64,000 nucleotides of DNA from CAVVVS01 sp963751355 (GCA_963751355.1 CAVVVS010000041.1:76506-140505); one strand, 5' to 3'; shown: positions 1-11,800, numbered from the stretch's first letter. Program-made: numbers and translations. Notes: generated by a model from the sequence alone, not told the origin.

Positions 1-1917
1 GTTATGAAATGCTGAATTAACTTTATTGTAATAACATGGTAAATCTCCAACCGAACGGGGAAATGAAATAGGTAATTTACCTGACGGATTTATTTTCCCA
101 AACAAAATATCGGCAACTGCATTGCCGGTTTGTTCGCCTTCATACCAGCCTTCCAAAATCGCAGAAACTTCTTTTTTCACCTTTACAATGCTAAGGGGTC
201 TTCCGTTCATTAAATACACTACAGTAGGCTTATTGAGTTTCATAATGGAGTCGACCAGTAATTGCTGTCTACCGAATAGATCAAGATTGTCCCTATCACC
301 AATCCTGCTGCCTGTACTTTCACGACTTGTACGGGGAGTACCTCCAATAACCAGAACCACGTAATCAGAATTTTTAGCAACTTTTACAGCTTCATTTATC
401 AGTTTCAAATCTGATGCCTCGGAATTCAATTCAGCTTCAGGTTCTCTCCAATACCCGCTTCCTTTATGTATTTTACATCCCTCGGCATAATTCACTTTAA
501 CTTTGCCGCCGACAAAATTTTTAATGCCGTCATATACGGTCACACCATTTCCATAACAAGACCTTGTAGTATATCCGCCATAATATGCATGCTTTGCATT
601 AGGTCCAATAACTGCAATGGATTTTATCTTGTTCAGATTAATCGGAAGTGTTTTATTTTCATTCTTAAGTAAAACAATTGACTCTTGAGCTGCTTTTAAG
701 GCTAGGGCGATATGTTTAGCGTTGTGATTAACTTTTTTAGCATAAACAGAATCGGCATAAGCATTGTCAAATAATCCCAACCTGAATTTTAGTCTCAATA
801 TGTTCTTTACCGCTCTGTTAATATATTTAACATCCAAGTTTCCGTTATCTACCATTTGCTTCAGGTTTTTAAATGTTTTGATTTTTGGTAATTCCTCATC
901 TACCCCGGCTTCTATACTTATTTTGGCAGCTTCGTCAAAATTTTTAGCTACATAATGAAAATCTGCTAACTGTTCAATACCACTGTAATCGGATACTACA
1001 ATACCTTTATAACCCCAAGTGTTTCTTAATAATTTTGTCAACAGCCAATGATTGGCATGACAAGGTATACCGTCAAAGACATTATAGGCAGCCATAACAG
1101 AAGCGACACCGGCTTTTTCAACAGCAGTTCTAAACGGCAATAAATCGGCTTCCAGCATCGCCCTTTTACTCATATAATTCGGTGCGAGATTTAAGCCACC
1201 CAACGGCTGACCGGAGGCGCCGAAATGTTTTACTGTTGCACCAATATGGTCTTTGCCGATAAGAAAATTCTTTCCTTGAAATCCGTTTATTGAAGCAATA
1301 GCGAACTGAGAAGTCAGATATGGGTCTTCCCCGAAAGTCGCTCCTGTTCGTCCGTATCTCGGATCTTTCGCCAAATCAATATCCGGTGTTAATGCTAAAT
1401 TAGCACCTCTGCTCCTGGTTTCTTGCGCAATTGCCGATGTAACTTTTTCTTCCAATGAAACGTTCCATGAGCTTGCCATTGCTATTGCCTGTGGGAAAAC
1501 CGTTGCTCCCGCGAGCATAAGACCGTGTAAACATTCTTCGTGTATAATCGCCGGGATGCCTAGTCTGCTTTTTTTAATTAGATACTTTTGAAGCTTATTT
1601 ATCTCTTCAACAGTTTGAGCGGGCATTAAGTCTTCACCTGTACGGCTAAGTTGCCCGATTCCGTTTTTAATTTCATCAATTGTCTTTCGGGATAAATTTT
1701 CCTGTTCGTCAAATTGAATTTTTCCGATGGTTTCCATCTGGGCAATTTTCTCTTGAAGTGTCATACGACTGAGCAGATCCTCTACTCTGACATCTATATT
1801 CGCCTTTGGATTCTCATAGACATCCATCTTTCCGTTTTTATTAGCATCTACATAATGTTGGGAAAAAAGATTTACTTGCAGTAAACAAAAGATTATTAAA
1901 GTGATTATCGTTTTCAT
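1..1917 (-). CDS. GH3 family beta-glycosidase (3' end cut by window edge)
   Basis: The reading frame is open from the ATG at 1917 to the left edge, so the C-terminus is missing. A signal peptide (MKTIITLIIFCLLQVNLFSQ) is followed by a short calcium-loop-like stretch (DANKNGKMDVYEN) and then the GH3 N-terminal TIM barrel with VEDLLSRMTLQEKIAQ, EECLHG, DPRYGRTGATFGEDPYL and KHFGASG. The motif GIVVSDYSG carries the Asp expected to be the catalytic nucleophile. The GH3 C-terminal alpha/beta domain begins near AAQESIVLLKNE. GH3 members are retaining beta-glucosidases or beta-xylosidases acting on oligosaccharides; the exact substrate cannot be read here. The protein is probably exported to the periplasm and fits the pectin/hemicellulose genes that follow on the same strand. 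Confidence 0.9.
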   Translation of the reverse strand, partial: MKTIITLIIFCLLQVNLFSQHYVDANKNGKMDVYENPKANIDVRVEDLLSRMTLQEKIAQMETIGKIQFDEQENLSRKTIDEIKNGIGQLSRTGEDLMPAQTVEEINKLQKYLIKKSRLGIPAIIHEECLHGLMLAGATVFPQAIAMASSWNVSLEEKVTSAIAQETRSRGANLALTPDIDLAKDPRYGRTGATFGEDPYLTSQFAIASINGFQGKNFLIGKDHIGATVKHFGASGQPLGGLNLAPNYMSKRAMLEADLLPFRTAVEKAGVASVMAAYNVFDGIPCHANHWLLTKLLRNTWGYKGIVVSDYSGIEQLADFHYVAKNFDEAAKISIEAGVDEELPKIKTFKNLKQMVDNGNLDVKYINRAVKNILRLKFRLGLFDNAYADSVYAKKVNHNAKHIALALKAAQESIVLLKNENKTLPINLNKIKSIAVIGPNAKHAYYGGYTTRSCYGNGVTVYDGIKNFVGGKVKVNYAEGCKIHKGSGYWREPEAELNSEASDLKLINEAVKVAKNSDYVVLVIGGTPRTSRESTGSRIGDRDNLDLFGRQQLLVDSIMKLNKPTVVYLMNGRPLSIVKVKKEVSAILEGWYEGEQTGNAVADILFGKINPSGKLPISFPRSVGDLPCYYNKVNSAFHN

Positions 1918-1939
1918 GGATGGATCCAATTTTTTCTAC

Positions 1940-3410
1940 TTATTTATTTGTTGATAGTTTCCCGTTTATATAAACATTATTTAAGTGAATACCTTCAACA
2001 TTATTCAGGTAATTTCCTTTTTTAACTCCGTTAAATTTGCAATAAATTATATTGATGTTTTTCACAATTGAATTTTTTAATCCGTCCAGATAGAGAGCGT
2101 ACTCACTTTTATTACTTATAACGTGATCGACATATATATTTTTTACAATAGGTTTATAATGATATCCCTTCGCTTCATCACTTGAGTAATGTAAATTCAC
2201 TTTTACTATAGCTTCTTTTACCTGTCCGACTTTAACATTTCGCATATAAATATTTTTAACAACCCCGCCTCTTTTTGCATTTGATTTAATACGCAGAGCT
2301 CTGTCCAGATTCGGACTATCCATTTCACAATCTTCGGCATAAATATCCCACGCGCCGCCGGTGATTTCACTTCCGATTACAACGCCGCCGTGTCCGTCTT
2401 TCATTTTGCAATTATGAATTACAAAATTTGTACTCGGCACATTGATTCTTCTGCCGTCATTATTTCGTCCCGATTTAATTGCAATACAATCATCGCCATC
2501 GGTAAAAACACAATTTTTTATAAGCACATAGGAGCAAGACTCCGGATCGCAGCCGTCATTATTAGGGCCAAGACTATTTGTTATTATTCCGTCAATAGTA
2601 ATGTTCGTGCTGAGTGTTGGATGTAAAAGCCAGAACGGAGCGTCTTTTAGCGTTACACCCTGAATCAGAATATTTTTACATTTATAAAATTCAACCATTG
2701 TAGGTCTTAGATAATGCCCTTCACCCATAATTCTTTTCTCAAGCGGTACTTTTTCATCATTCATTTTTGAAAGTGTCTCTCTATTACCTTCATCCCGCAT
2801 ACTAGGCATTCCTTCTTTCCATCCGAATCTTTTTGAGCCTGTCCACCACCACCAGTATTCGTTGCTTGCCTGCCCGTCGAGCAGACCTTTACCGGTTACG
2901 GCGATATTTTCCTGTCCATAAGCATAAATAAGAGGAGAATAATTCATGCATTCAATCCCTTCGTACCGGGTATGAACCAGCGGTAAATAATCTTTTGGAT
3001 TTGTACTGAACTTTACCACAGCTCTTTCCGAGATATGCAAATTAACATTGCTTTTTAGATGAATTGCCCCTGTCAGAAATGTCCCTTCCGGTACTTCAAC
3101 TATACCGCCCCCGGCTTTACTGCACGCGTCTATGGCTTTTTCGAATGCTTTTGTACAGAGGGTTTTCCCGTCAGCAGAAGCGCCATAATTAACAATGTTG
3201 AATTTTCTATCCGGGAATTTGGGAGCCACAATTTTCTTTAGAATTTCAGGAACATGATCCCAACCGTGCTTTTCGGATTTTACAACACCGGAAACTTTAT
3301 TTTTTCCTTCGGCAAAAACTTTGAGAGAAGAAAAGGAAGGAAAACATTAAAAATATTATAAATAAATAAATTGTAAAGCTTCTTGTTAAAATATTTTTTA
3401 TAGAAATCAT
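1940..3410 (-). CDS. GH28 polygalacturonase, frameshifted near the N-terminus
   Basis: The intact frame runs from 3229 (a GTG) to 1940, 429 residues, and is a right-handed beta-helix GH28. The catalytic set is visible: NND at about residues 223-225, DGDD at 244-247, GHGG around 279-282 and RIKS further on. The same frame stays coding-like upstream of 3229 (KVFAEGKNKVSGVVK), and a signal-peptide start (ATG at 3410, MISIKNILTRSFTIYLFIIF) lies in another frame. A one-base shift around 3315-3345, in a T/C-rich stretch of the coding strand, joins them. I therefore place the true start at 3410 and treat 3229 as an artefact. GH28 enzymes hydrolyse alpha-1,4-galacturonan or rhamnogalacturonan. The frameshift may be a sequencing indel or a real lesion. 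Confidence 0.85.
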
Positions 3411-3458
3411 ATTTATCCTTTAAATATTTTTTGTTACAGAACAACTCTTTTAGTAAAG

Positions 3459-5616
3459 CTAGTTCCGGTTGTCGGAGAGCACGATAACACCCTCCACCGG
3501 CAATCGAACCGTGCTGACAAGTGCACCCTTACCCAAAACATCGCGCATCGGTCGGGGCAGCTTAAATGATACAGGCGTTTGATTATTATTCAGAAGTATG
3601 AATACGTCACCGTGATCGCCGGTTCGGCGGCAGACCTCTACTCCCTCCGGAACCGGACCCAGAGCCGGTTTTACTCCGGCTTCATCCAGCCACGAACGTA
3701 CTGCAGTAAGCATCAGTTGCTCATCCAGCAATCCTCCGACATAAGTTATACTCCCCTTTCCAACTTTTCTTTGGATAACAGCGGGTTGATCATCGAGCCA
3801 TCCGTTACTCTTTCCGTAACGCATTAATACCTTTGTGTCCTTACTCTTGGTGGACATCTGCTCAGCCCATATTGATACGTTCCCTTTTCCCCAAACTCCT
3901 GAGATGGGTACTTTTTTAATCAGGGCATAGTATTGCTCTACGCGCCCGCCCAGGGCATCCTCCAGCGGGCCCGGTTGCCTGTTTTCATACAGCGCGTTCC
4001 ACTTATCCCTCATACCGGAGCGTGGTCCTAGTACGAGATGCCCGCCTGCTTTCACATAGTCGATCAGATGCTTTCCCAATTTTTTCGGCAATATGTTCAA
4101 CCACGGCGCCACTACAAGGCGGTACTTATCGAGCGGTTCGGTCGGTGCGATAATAGCCACCGACTGTGCGTTATCTCTTAAAGGTTTATAGAAATCAAGA
4201 AGAACGGAAACAGGATCATACTCACGACTGTGCCGCTGACTATTAAAGGTTAATGCCCAACGACTGTCATAGTCGTGCAGAATAGCAACTTCCGACGAAG
4301 GCGATGTACCTTTAAGTACTCCGGATGCTTCGTGTGAATTCCTTACCCAACTGCTGTACCTCTTCGTAGATCGGGTTCGGTTCGCCGTCGGGACCAACAA
4401 TGCTTCCATGCATCGTCTCCTGACCATTCAATGCGTTTTGCCACTCCCAGAAAAGGACAGCGTCGGCACCGTGACCGATTGCCTGCCAGGCCATTCGACG
4501 CGTTTCTCCGCGATCTAGGCTGTTATTAACTTTCGCCCAGCTTACAAAACCCGGCGCCATTTCCATAACCCAAAAATTCTGCTTCTTCCAGCCCCATACC
4601 AGGTCGTGAGTTGCTCCGTTACGATAAGGATCCAGGTGACCCATCCCGACATAGTTATCCCAGCTTATCATATCAAAGTCCTGTGAAAACAAATGACGAT
4701 CGAAACGGTCTGCCCATCCCAGACCACCCAGGTTGGTAGTAATAAACTGCCGCGGTTCGATATATTTACGCAGGACTTTAATCTGAACCGCAACGAACAC
4801 CCGGAACTGGTGGGTAACAAAGCGCTTATAATCCAGTAATAAACCGGGGTTGCGGTAGCCGCGTCCCATCGGAATCTGGTCCCAGCTGGTATATGTCTCA
4901 CTCCAATGCGCCGCAGCCCAATGGCGGTTTAACGCATCCAGTGTACCGTATTTATTATGCAGCCACTTCTGAAAGAGTTTCTGCGAGTGCTTATCGAAGG
5001 AGTCGTCCGTAAACTCGTTTCCAACCTGCCATCCTATAACGGTTGGATTCTTGCCGTAACGCCGTGCCATCTGCTCGACAATGCGCTTGCAGAATTGCAT
5101 ATAGCGGGGACTGCTATAGGACCACTGGCGTCTAATGCCGTGTTCCATCCGACGTCCGTTCTCATCAATGCGCAGTGTTTCGGGATACTTCTGTGTTAGC
5201 CAGGCCGGCGGAGCATCGGTCGGGGTGCCGAGCACAGTTACAATGGAATGTCTGGCTGCCGCTTCAATTGCTCGATCCATCCATCCAAAATTATAATTCC
5301 CTTCCGTCGGCTCCATTGTGCTCCAGGCAAACTCGCCGATGCGCACTACCCGCACACCGGCTTTTTCCATAAGAGTAAGGTCTTTTTCCCATTTTGCCTC
5401 AGGCCATTGCTCAGGATACCAAGCCGCCCCCATTAAAATTGCAGGCAAATTACTCACCACTTTATTTTCAGGGATTTGCAAGTTCGTTTGTGCAGACAAT
5501 GAAAAACTAACCAGAACCAGGATGATCGCTATTAAAGACATGTCTTTGGAAAACAAATAGCGGCTTAAGATCGTAATTAAACCCCGGTCATGTGCAAAGT
5601 TTTTATATGGATGCAT
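3459..5616 (-). pseudogene. GH42 beta-galactosidase, split by a frameshift near 4330
   Basis: The start is the ATG at 5616, preceded by an AGGAG about 8 bases upstream. A long N-region precedes the signal core MSLIAIILVLVSFSLSAQ. The GH42 barrel shows GAAWYPEQW, VRIGEFAW, GWQVGNEF (acid/base Glu201) and VMEMAPGF (nucleophile Glu352). After LGKEF the frame runs into a stop at about 4312. The other frame continues naturally as SGVLKGTSPSSEVAILHDYD into the GH42 trimerisation and C-terminal domains (VAPWLNILPKKLGKHLIDYV, WLDEAGVKP) down to 3459. An extra A on the coding strand at 4329-4330 explains the break. The gene is clearly more GC-rich than its neighbours (53-60% in two 60-base lines I counted, against 33% in a line of the pectinesterase), suggesting recent acquisition. 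Family activity is beta-galactoside hydrolysis, here probably pectic galactan side chains. Confidence 0.85.
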
Positions 5617-5647
5617 TATTAAAACTCCTAATTAGTTGTATCGATTC

Positions 5648-7072
5648 TTAAGGTTTCGCATCAATAATGACGCGTTTATAGCGCGTCAGTTTTGGTTTTC
5701 CGTTGTCGGTTACCGCAAGAATTATGTGCATAGTACCGTAACGAAGTACACGATGTGTCGGCACAATAAACCATGCATTTACATTATTCGAGTTTACTAT
5801 TTTTAACGGTTGCCCCGTTCTTGCATTTCCGGTAGCAAATGTTCCGGGTTCTTTATAGTAAAACCAAGAATACGAAAGAGAATCTCCGTCCGGGTCGGTT
5901 GAGCCTTCGGCGCTAAGCCTGACGGTATCTCCTGCTGCAGCGGTAATTCGATCGGGCATATTTAACTTGGGTACCGGGGGATGATTTGCCTCGGAATATG
6001 GTTTTATAGTCCAATCCATCCTTGCTGCAAAGTCGTTCTGATAAGCGGAACGCCAGCGCCAGATTGTTGCTTTGTTACTGGTATGCCATTTTCCGTCCAC
6101 ACCCATAACTTCATCATCAGCATTACTCCAAATCGGGCGGGTTTCCGGTTCTAAAAACCATTTATGGTAACGCGGTGTATAAAATTCATAACGCCCTCCC
6201 CAGCTTCCCCAATCCGGATGTTCCGGGCTTCCAAGTCCGTTGTTAATTAAATACAGAAACGTGGGGGTATCGCCTTCCATCAAATATTTCATATGCGGAT
6301 ACTCTGCGCCAAGCGGTCCTTTGCTCCTGATATTCTTATCTTCCCACTTGTTTGCGACCAGATTAAAATCAGCACCGGTAAATCTTCCGTGGAAATTATC
6401 GCCGCTAATACCAACCCAGGTGGAATAATGATAACCATCTCCCGAATGAAATCCCGGGCTGCATATATAAAAAAGATCAGGAAAAGTTTTGCGAATCCAT
6501 GGGCCGCTATCATCCTGGTCAGAGATAGTATAAACGCGAAGTTTGGAAACGAATTTTGCAAGTTGTTCAGGGCTACGATTTTTTTTAACTTCCCATAATG
6601 CCTGCGCAAGAACATTCGGTCCGCCCCATACGAGCACCCAAACCGGGCGGGGATCTTTTTCATCTACAGTTTTAATTATCAAATTTGAACCGGGCGAATC
6701 CTTACCTTCGCCAACAGCATTCATACCGTATTCCGGTAATCCTTTACGAATAACCGAGAGAAGATGATCTTCTGAAGGAAAGCCAGGTGCATTTTTTAAT
6801 AGATTATCTCTAACCTTTCCGTATGCTTCAACAATTTCTTTTATACGCCATGCGGCGGTCTTGTTTTTTTGATGCACGGAAGTTGTGGCTACTAAACCTT
6901 CTACATCGAACTGGTTACTATAAACTAAAAAACGCACCATTGACATTGCATCATCGGGCTCGTTTTCAATATCCGTTAATACAATGACTCTTGGCTTTTC
7001 AGCAGCGGAAAGATTTCCACAAATTCCAAAAGTTAATAAGGTTAAGAAGATTATAACGATGTAATTTTTCAT
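5648..7072 (-). CDS. DUF1593/Sde182-type protein with nucleoside-hydrolase-like domain (copy 1)
   Basis: I choose the ATG at 7072 because AAAGG lies about eight bases upstream and a signal peptide follows at once (MKNYIVIIFLTLLTFGICG). A longer reading to 7114 adds residues with no such signal. The mature protein starts with RVIVLTDIENEPDDAMSMVR, the Asp-rich metal-binding motif of the nucleoside-hydrolase-like fold. The family blocks VWGGPNVLAQAL, DQDDSGPWIRKTFPD, EGDTPTFLYLINNGL and WGSWGGRYE follow. The C-terminal beta domain (about the last 100 residues, AEGSTDPDGDSLSYSWF) matches the Sde182 C-terminal region. No T9SS signal. Family activity is not firmly known to me; an exported glycoside- or glycosyl-bond hydrolase is likely. 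It is one of four paralogues here, the others starting near 18147, 19735 and 22614. Confidence 0.85.
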   Translation of the reverse strand: MKNYIVIIFLTLLTFGICGNLSAAEKPRVIVLTDIENEPDDAMSMVRFLVYSNQFDVEGLVATTSVHQKNKTAAWRIKEIVEAYGKVRDNLLKNAPGFPSEDHLLSVIRKGLPEYGMNAVGEGKDSPGSNLIIKTVDEKDPRPVWVLVWGGPNVLAQALWEVKKNRSPEQLAKFVSKLRVYTISDQDDSGPWIRKTFPDLFYICSPGFHSGDGYHYSTWVGISGDNFHGRFTGADFNLVANKWEDKNIRSKGPLGAEYPHMKYLMEGDTPTFLYLINNGLGSPEHPDWGSWGGRYEFYTPRYHKWFLEPETRPIWSNADDEVMGVDGKWHTSNKATIWRWRSAYQNDFAARMDWTIKPYSEANHPPVPKLNMPDRITAAAGDTVRLSAEGSTDPDGDSLSYSWFYYKEPGTFATGNARTGQPLKIVNSNNVNAWFIVPTHRVLRYGTMHIILAVTDNGKPKLTRYKRVIIDAKP

Positions 7073-7120
7073 GGGTATACCTTTAATTTCACTTCGTACC
7101 ATTCTTGGCATCATTTGGTA

Positions 7121-8414
7121 CTATTTGAGAAGCAGCATTTTTTTTGTTATAATTTTTCCGTAAGCATTTAATCTATAGAAATAAATTCCCGAACTTAGAT
7201 TCGATGCATTGAACTCTACGCTATAGTTTCCAGATTTTTTTATTTTCATCAATAAGTGTAGCTACCTTCCTTCCCAAAACATCAAATACTTCCAATAGTA
7301 CATTTGGTGCTTTCGGAATTGAAAATTTAATCCTAGTTGTAGGATTAAAAGGATTCGGATAATTTTGTTTTAGTGTAAAATCAGCAGGATGAAAATACTG
7401 TTCATTAACATCTGTTAAATATTCTTTAGGAGGCAACCAATTATCTTTATATGCAGGCGAAACCGAATTTTTAGAAAAAATATTTTCCAGTGTATAATCT
7501 TTTGCTTCTTCATCCGTTAACTGGTGTGACCATGTAAAACGCTGGTCAAGTTTATAACCTGTACCTGAGCATTTGTATTCGGCATAAAAGCAGGTTTTAC
7601 TCCTTCCATTCCAATCCGACCAGCCTAACAGAGCTATATGTGCGCCTTCTTTACAATTAATATAAACCGTTCTAGCGTAATCTCTCCATGGTCTTCCGAG
7701 TTCAACTCTGTTTATACCGGTGTCGGCAATTAATTTACAATTGAAAAAGGTATAACCGAATTGATAATTTACATCGGTATTTGCGGCAGTTATTGTCGAA
7801 TTTTTTTTGCTATGGATATCACAATTTTCAAATACATCAATTGATCGTCCGAAAATAAAATCGGTTGTACCTTCAATGCGGCAGTTATAATTATATATTC
7901 TTCCGTGTCCCCATGTATAATATGTGTCTTGATATCCAAGAATATTGCAATTAGCAAATGTTACCCTATCTCCGGTAACTCTAAGTGCAACAGCCTGTGC
8001 CGCCTGTGATGTATTACGAAATGTAATATCCTTTGCAATGAAATCACTTGCATCAATTGCAACACTATAAGAAGTTGAAGTCCCCACAATAACTCCATTA
8101 ACTACTTTTCCACTATAATCATTATACGTTAGAATTGTACTATCTCTATTTTCTCCAATTAGTGTTACATGATTTTTTGAAGAACTCAACAATATTTTTT
8201 CATCATACACACCGTTTTTGACAAATACTGTAATATTTTCAGTATTGTTATTTGGTATTGCATTAAAAGCCGCCTGGACAGTAGTGTAATCGCCGCTGCT
8301 ATCTTTCGCAACAGTAAATTGTTGTCCAAGAGTTAAAACAGGAAGTATAAAAAAATTTAGAACTATAATGCAGACAAAAAATCTGAATGAATTAATTTTC
8401 AATATAAACCTCAT
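7121..8414 (-). CDS. Pectinesterase (CE8) with T9SS sorting domain, frameshifted near the C-terminus
   Basis: A signal peptide (residues 1-30) is followed by the CE8 beta-helix opening FTVAKDSSGDYTTVQAAFNA. Catalytic Asp residues are in GYQDTYY (Asp163) and TDFIFG (Asp185), and ELGRPWRDY is the conserved Arg motif. The enzyme removes methyl esters from homogalacturonan, preparing it for polygalacturonase and pectate lyase. The C-terminus is a T9SS domain (NYPNPFNPTTRIKFSIP). A run of seven T at 7235-7241 shifts the frame to a stop at 7221. With six T the protein continues as SGNYSVEFNASNLSSGIYFY and ends KKMLLLK at the TAG at 7121-7123, a normal sorting-domain end. A homopolymer indel is the simplest cause. 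No strong ribosome binding site is seen before the ATG. Confidence 0.9.
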
Positions 8415-8531
8415 AGAAATGTTTTTGAATTTCTGTGTTTATGAATCATTATTTTTACTGCTTGGTCTTATATTTTCTAGGAAACTTATAATGTTACTAA
8501 GTACTAAATAGTCTTTTGAACCGGCTGGCAA

Positions 8532-8561
8532 ACATGTAAGGCAAAAAAAAAAGTTACATGT
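8532..8561. promoter_or_regulatory. Inverted repeat, possible operator
   Basis: The two arms ACATGTAA and TTACATGT are perfectly complementary and separated by 14 mostly-A bases. The site is upstream of the minus-strand pectinesterase gene. The A-tract spacer argues against a simple RNA terminator, and a dimeric regulator site is possible. No promoter elements could be assigned with confidence. Confidence 0.3.
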
Positions 8562-8754
8562 CAACTTAAGTTTATGGTCATTCAACTATTTACTTACGAA
8601 AAGATTTCTACACTTACATGAATATCTAAGTGCATTGTCCAACAGTATACTGATCGTTTGCCGGCTAAATTGTTCCAAAGGGATTCCAAGGGAAAAACAA
8701 CTTGTAATAAAAGGATCAATTTTCTTATTTCTTCTTCAAGTTATTTATTAATCC

Positions 8755-8783
8755 AAGGGAAACGATTTTTAATCGTTTCCCTT
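8755..8783. terminator. Perfect 13-bp hairpin after the pectate lyase gene
   Basis: AAGGGAAACGATT and AATCGTTTCCCTT form a perfect 13-bp stem with a TTT loop. It lies 67 bases past the stop of the minus-strand pectate lyase gene. The U-rich side is stronger on the plus strand (ATTTTAATTT follows), so termination on the minus strand may be only partial. Confidence 0.6.
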
Positions 8784-8849
8784 ATTTTAATTTGTTCTAA
8801 ATTAGTTATTTATTTTTAACCACTTAGCTTCTCCTGTGGTCATTTAATA

Positions 8850-11800
8850 TTATTTCATCATAATCATTTTTTTAGTTACAATGTGGTTGCCTGCAATTAC
8901 CCTGTAAATATATGCACCACTTGAAACTTTAGCGCCGAAATCATTATCACCGTTCCATTGTACTGTATAAGTACCGGCTGTTCTCTCACCGCTTACAAGA
9001 GTTTTAACCTTCTGCCCGAGCATATTATATATCTCAATTGATACATTTGCAGCATGAGGTATTGCATACGTTATTTCTGTTGTTGGATTAAACGGATTGG
9101 GATAATTCTGTGATACACTAAATGATTTTGGAACTTGAGTATTTTCCACGGAAGTTACGGGTGATGTTGTTCCGGTGACTACCGGGTTCTTTATTCCTAC
9201 TGTTCCTCCGTTCTTTCCCCATACGTACAACCGAACTGTTAATGATTGACCATCTGGAACAGTTATATTAGGAGAGTAACTTTCCCATTCTCTTCCCATC
9301 GGGGTAGTAATACTGGTATTAGCTGAAATCAATGAAATCGGATTACCTGCTGTCGCTTCAAGTATAGAATGAACACTATCAGCTACAATTACAGGGCCTA
9401 AGGCACTCGAATCCGTAGCGAATCCATTTAAGGAATAATAAGCTGCTAACTTTACAGCCCCGGTTTTATATCCAAGCGCACCGAATGAGATTCCATCTAC
9501 ATTAAGATTCTGTCCCGATGCTGGGGAAACTGAAAACTGTAGATAAAAATTACTATTAAATACGTCCGTCATTTGAGAATGTTTAGGGATTTTAAACCAG
9601 CCATCACCATCCCAAGAAAAACTATTGTTAGGACCTTGATTGTATCCTGCTATACCGGAAGGACAATTAGTTGTATCAAAATCAGAAGCACTAATATTTC
9701 CTACAGTTGTAGATGTTAAATCTGAAATCAAAGGCCAAGCTGCCTCTGCATTTCCGGCTGATGTAGTAAATGTGATTTCATTACCATAACTTGTACCGTT
9801 AATATTGGTCGCGTAACCACGCACATAGTATTTTGTGTTTGGCTTCAAGCCTGTCAGGTAGCTAGGTTCATATTCTACAGCAGGCGTTACCTTATACGAT
9901 GCAGCTACATTATCTGAAATGGTTGGATTTTTGGTAGTATTATAAACTACTCCTCGCCCGGTTATTGTTGCATCACCGGTTTTAACATAACTGCCGCACA
10001 CTGCTGATGTGCGAGTAATACTTGTTACAATTGAGGTCGAATCTACTAAAGATGTTGATGAAGAGACCCAATTAATTCCAGCTTTAATAAATTTAAATGC
10101 ATCATTTGTAAGTGAAGTATAGGATAATTCATGAAGACCAATGACTTCCACTCTGTTTTGTATAGTATCACCAACTGCATTTATAGTACCTTTTTCTATT
10201 CCATAAATAACGCTCATTGAATCAACTGATGTCATATTCGCAATCGGTATGATAGGAATTTGGGGGATAGAGGCAATGATTAATCCGGAATCACATAATG
10301 TAACTGTGGAACCATAGGAGAATCCCGCAGCCAGAGGGCTATTTGTTTGGTCTACAATTTTAACCGGCTCTGCGTTATAGTTGTTAACAACCTTGTCTTT
10401 CTGCCAGTCCATTGCACCCGGCTTTACAGCCCACCCTTCAAATATTACCAATGGAATAGGAACGGATGGAAAAATACCTTTACCAAAATCACCTGAACTT
10501 GGGGATTCTGAAGCTACTGCCAAATCATATTTAGCATAATCCGATGAAGTTAAAGTCAGTAAATCGGAGCTGGCTACAGGTATAACAAAATATCCCCATG
10601 CTTTCAGCGTATCATTTATAATTTGATCTCCCGCTGACAGAGAAGATGGCGAGGAATCGCCCCCAATAATGAGCATACATTTTTTCTTGGTAGATGCAAT
10701 TACTGTAATATTTGCTGTTGCCTTAAAATTACCGTCTTGCGTAGCTGCGGTAATTACCGCTGTGCCTTCGCCAACACCTGTAACCAAACCTGAAGAGCTT
10801 ACCGTAGCAACAGAAGAATCGCTCGAACTCCAGGTTACCGTCTTATTTCCTGCATTGGACGGTTGTACTACAGCAGTAAGCCGGGTTGTATCACCAGCTG
10901 CAACGTCAACACTCGATGGGCTGACCGTAATACCGGTGACGGGAATAACGGCAACTGTTATGGAAGATTGAGCCGTAAATCCTCCATCCTGAGTAGTAGC
11001 TGTAATAACAGCGGATCCATAGTTCACTCCGCTAACAACTCCTAATGAATCTACCGTGGCTATGGAAGTATTACTCGAACTCCAGCTTACATTCTTATTA
11101 GTAGCATTGTACGGGCTTATTGTGGCTTTAAGCTGGACAGTCTGGCTAGAATCTATCGTTGTACTTGAAGGTGTAACCATAACGCCTGTAACTGCAATAG
11201 GATTAAGATCATCAACCAGGCCATTAATATAATTTTCGACGTTTGTATATCCATTGGAGGCGATTTGACTTCCATCGCTGGGATCGTTTGGATTCAAACC
11301 GTGTGCAATTTCCCAATCATCGGGCATACCGTCATGGTCGCTGTCTGTATATGGTGTCCCTTTAGCTAAAATGGGCCATCCCCCAACATCTGACGGATCA
11401 GTGATAATTCCTTTGTCGCCATAGGTATAAGTACCATTACGAGCATCTTTTACTATGCGCATATCTACTGAATCGCGGTTTGGGAATGAACAGCCTGCAT
11501 GTGCGAGTACTGAATCATACGCATCCTGTGGAGTTTGCTGGTTAATAGGCATAGCGTTCCATGGAGCACTCATTTTTATGTAATTGTTGCCGGTGACTCC
11601 CTTCCAGTTGTCCGCAGTAACATCGGGATAACCGTTCACGTAATTGTCGGAAACATACCAACTGCCCTTGTCTGTATCTGAACGCGCTGAAGGATCTACG
11701 ATTAGGCTCTTCGGTCCTGTTGCCGGTCCTGACTTATAATAATTAGCTATTATATTTATGGTGCTGAATGAGAATTGAGTCTCCGCACCTACTTGATGTG

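Larger units (their letters stand above)
8415..8849. other. Intergenic region upstream of the pectinesterase gene
   Basis: No gene seen. It holds the terminator-like hairpin at 8755-8783 and an 8-bp inverted repeat (ACATGTAA at 8532-8539, TTACATGT at 8554-8561) around an A-rich spacer, with a further TTACATG near 8604. These lie 120-200 bases upstream of the pectinesterase start and could be regulator sites. Confidence 0.5.

Noticed and set aside
3059..3241. Plus-strand frames opposite GH28, GH42 and similar genes
   Set aside because: They are antisense shadows of well-supported minus-strand genes with clear catalytic motifs.
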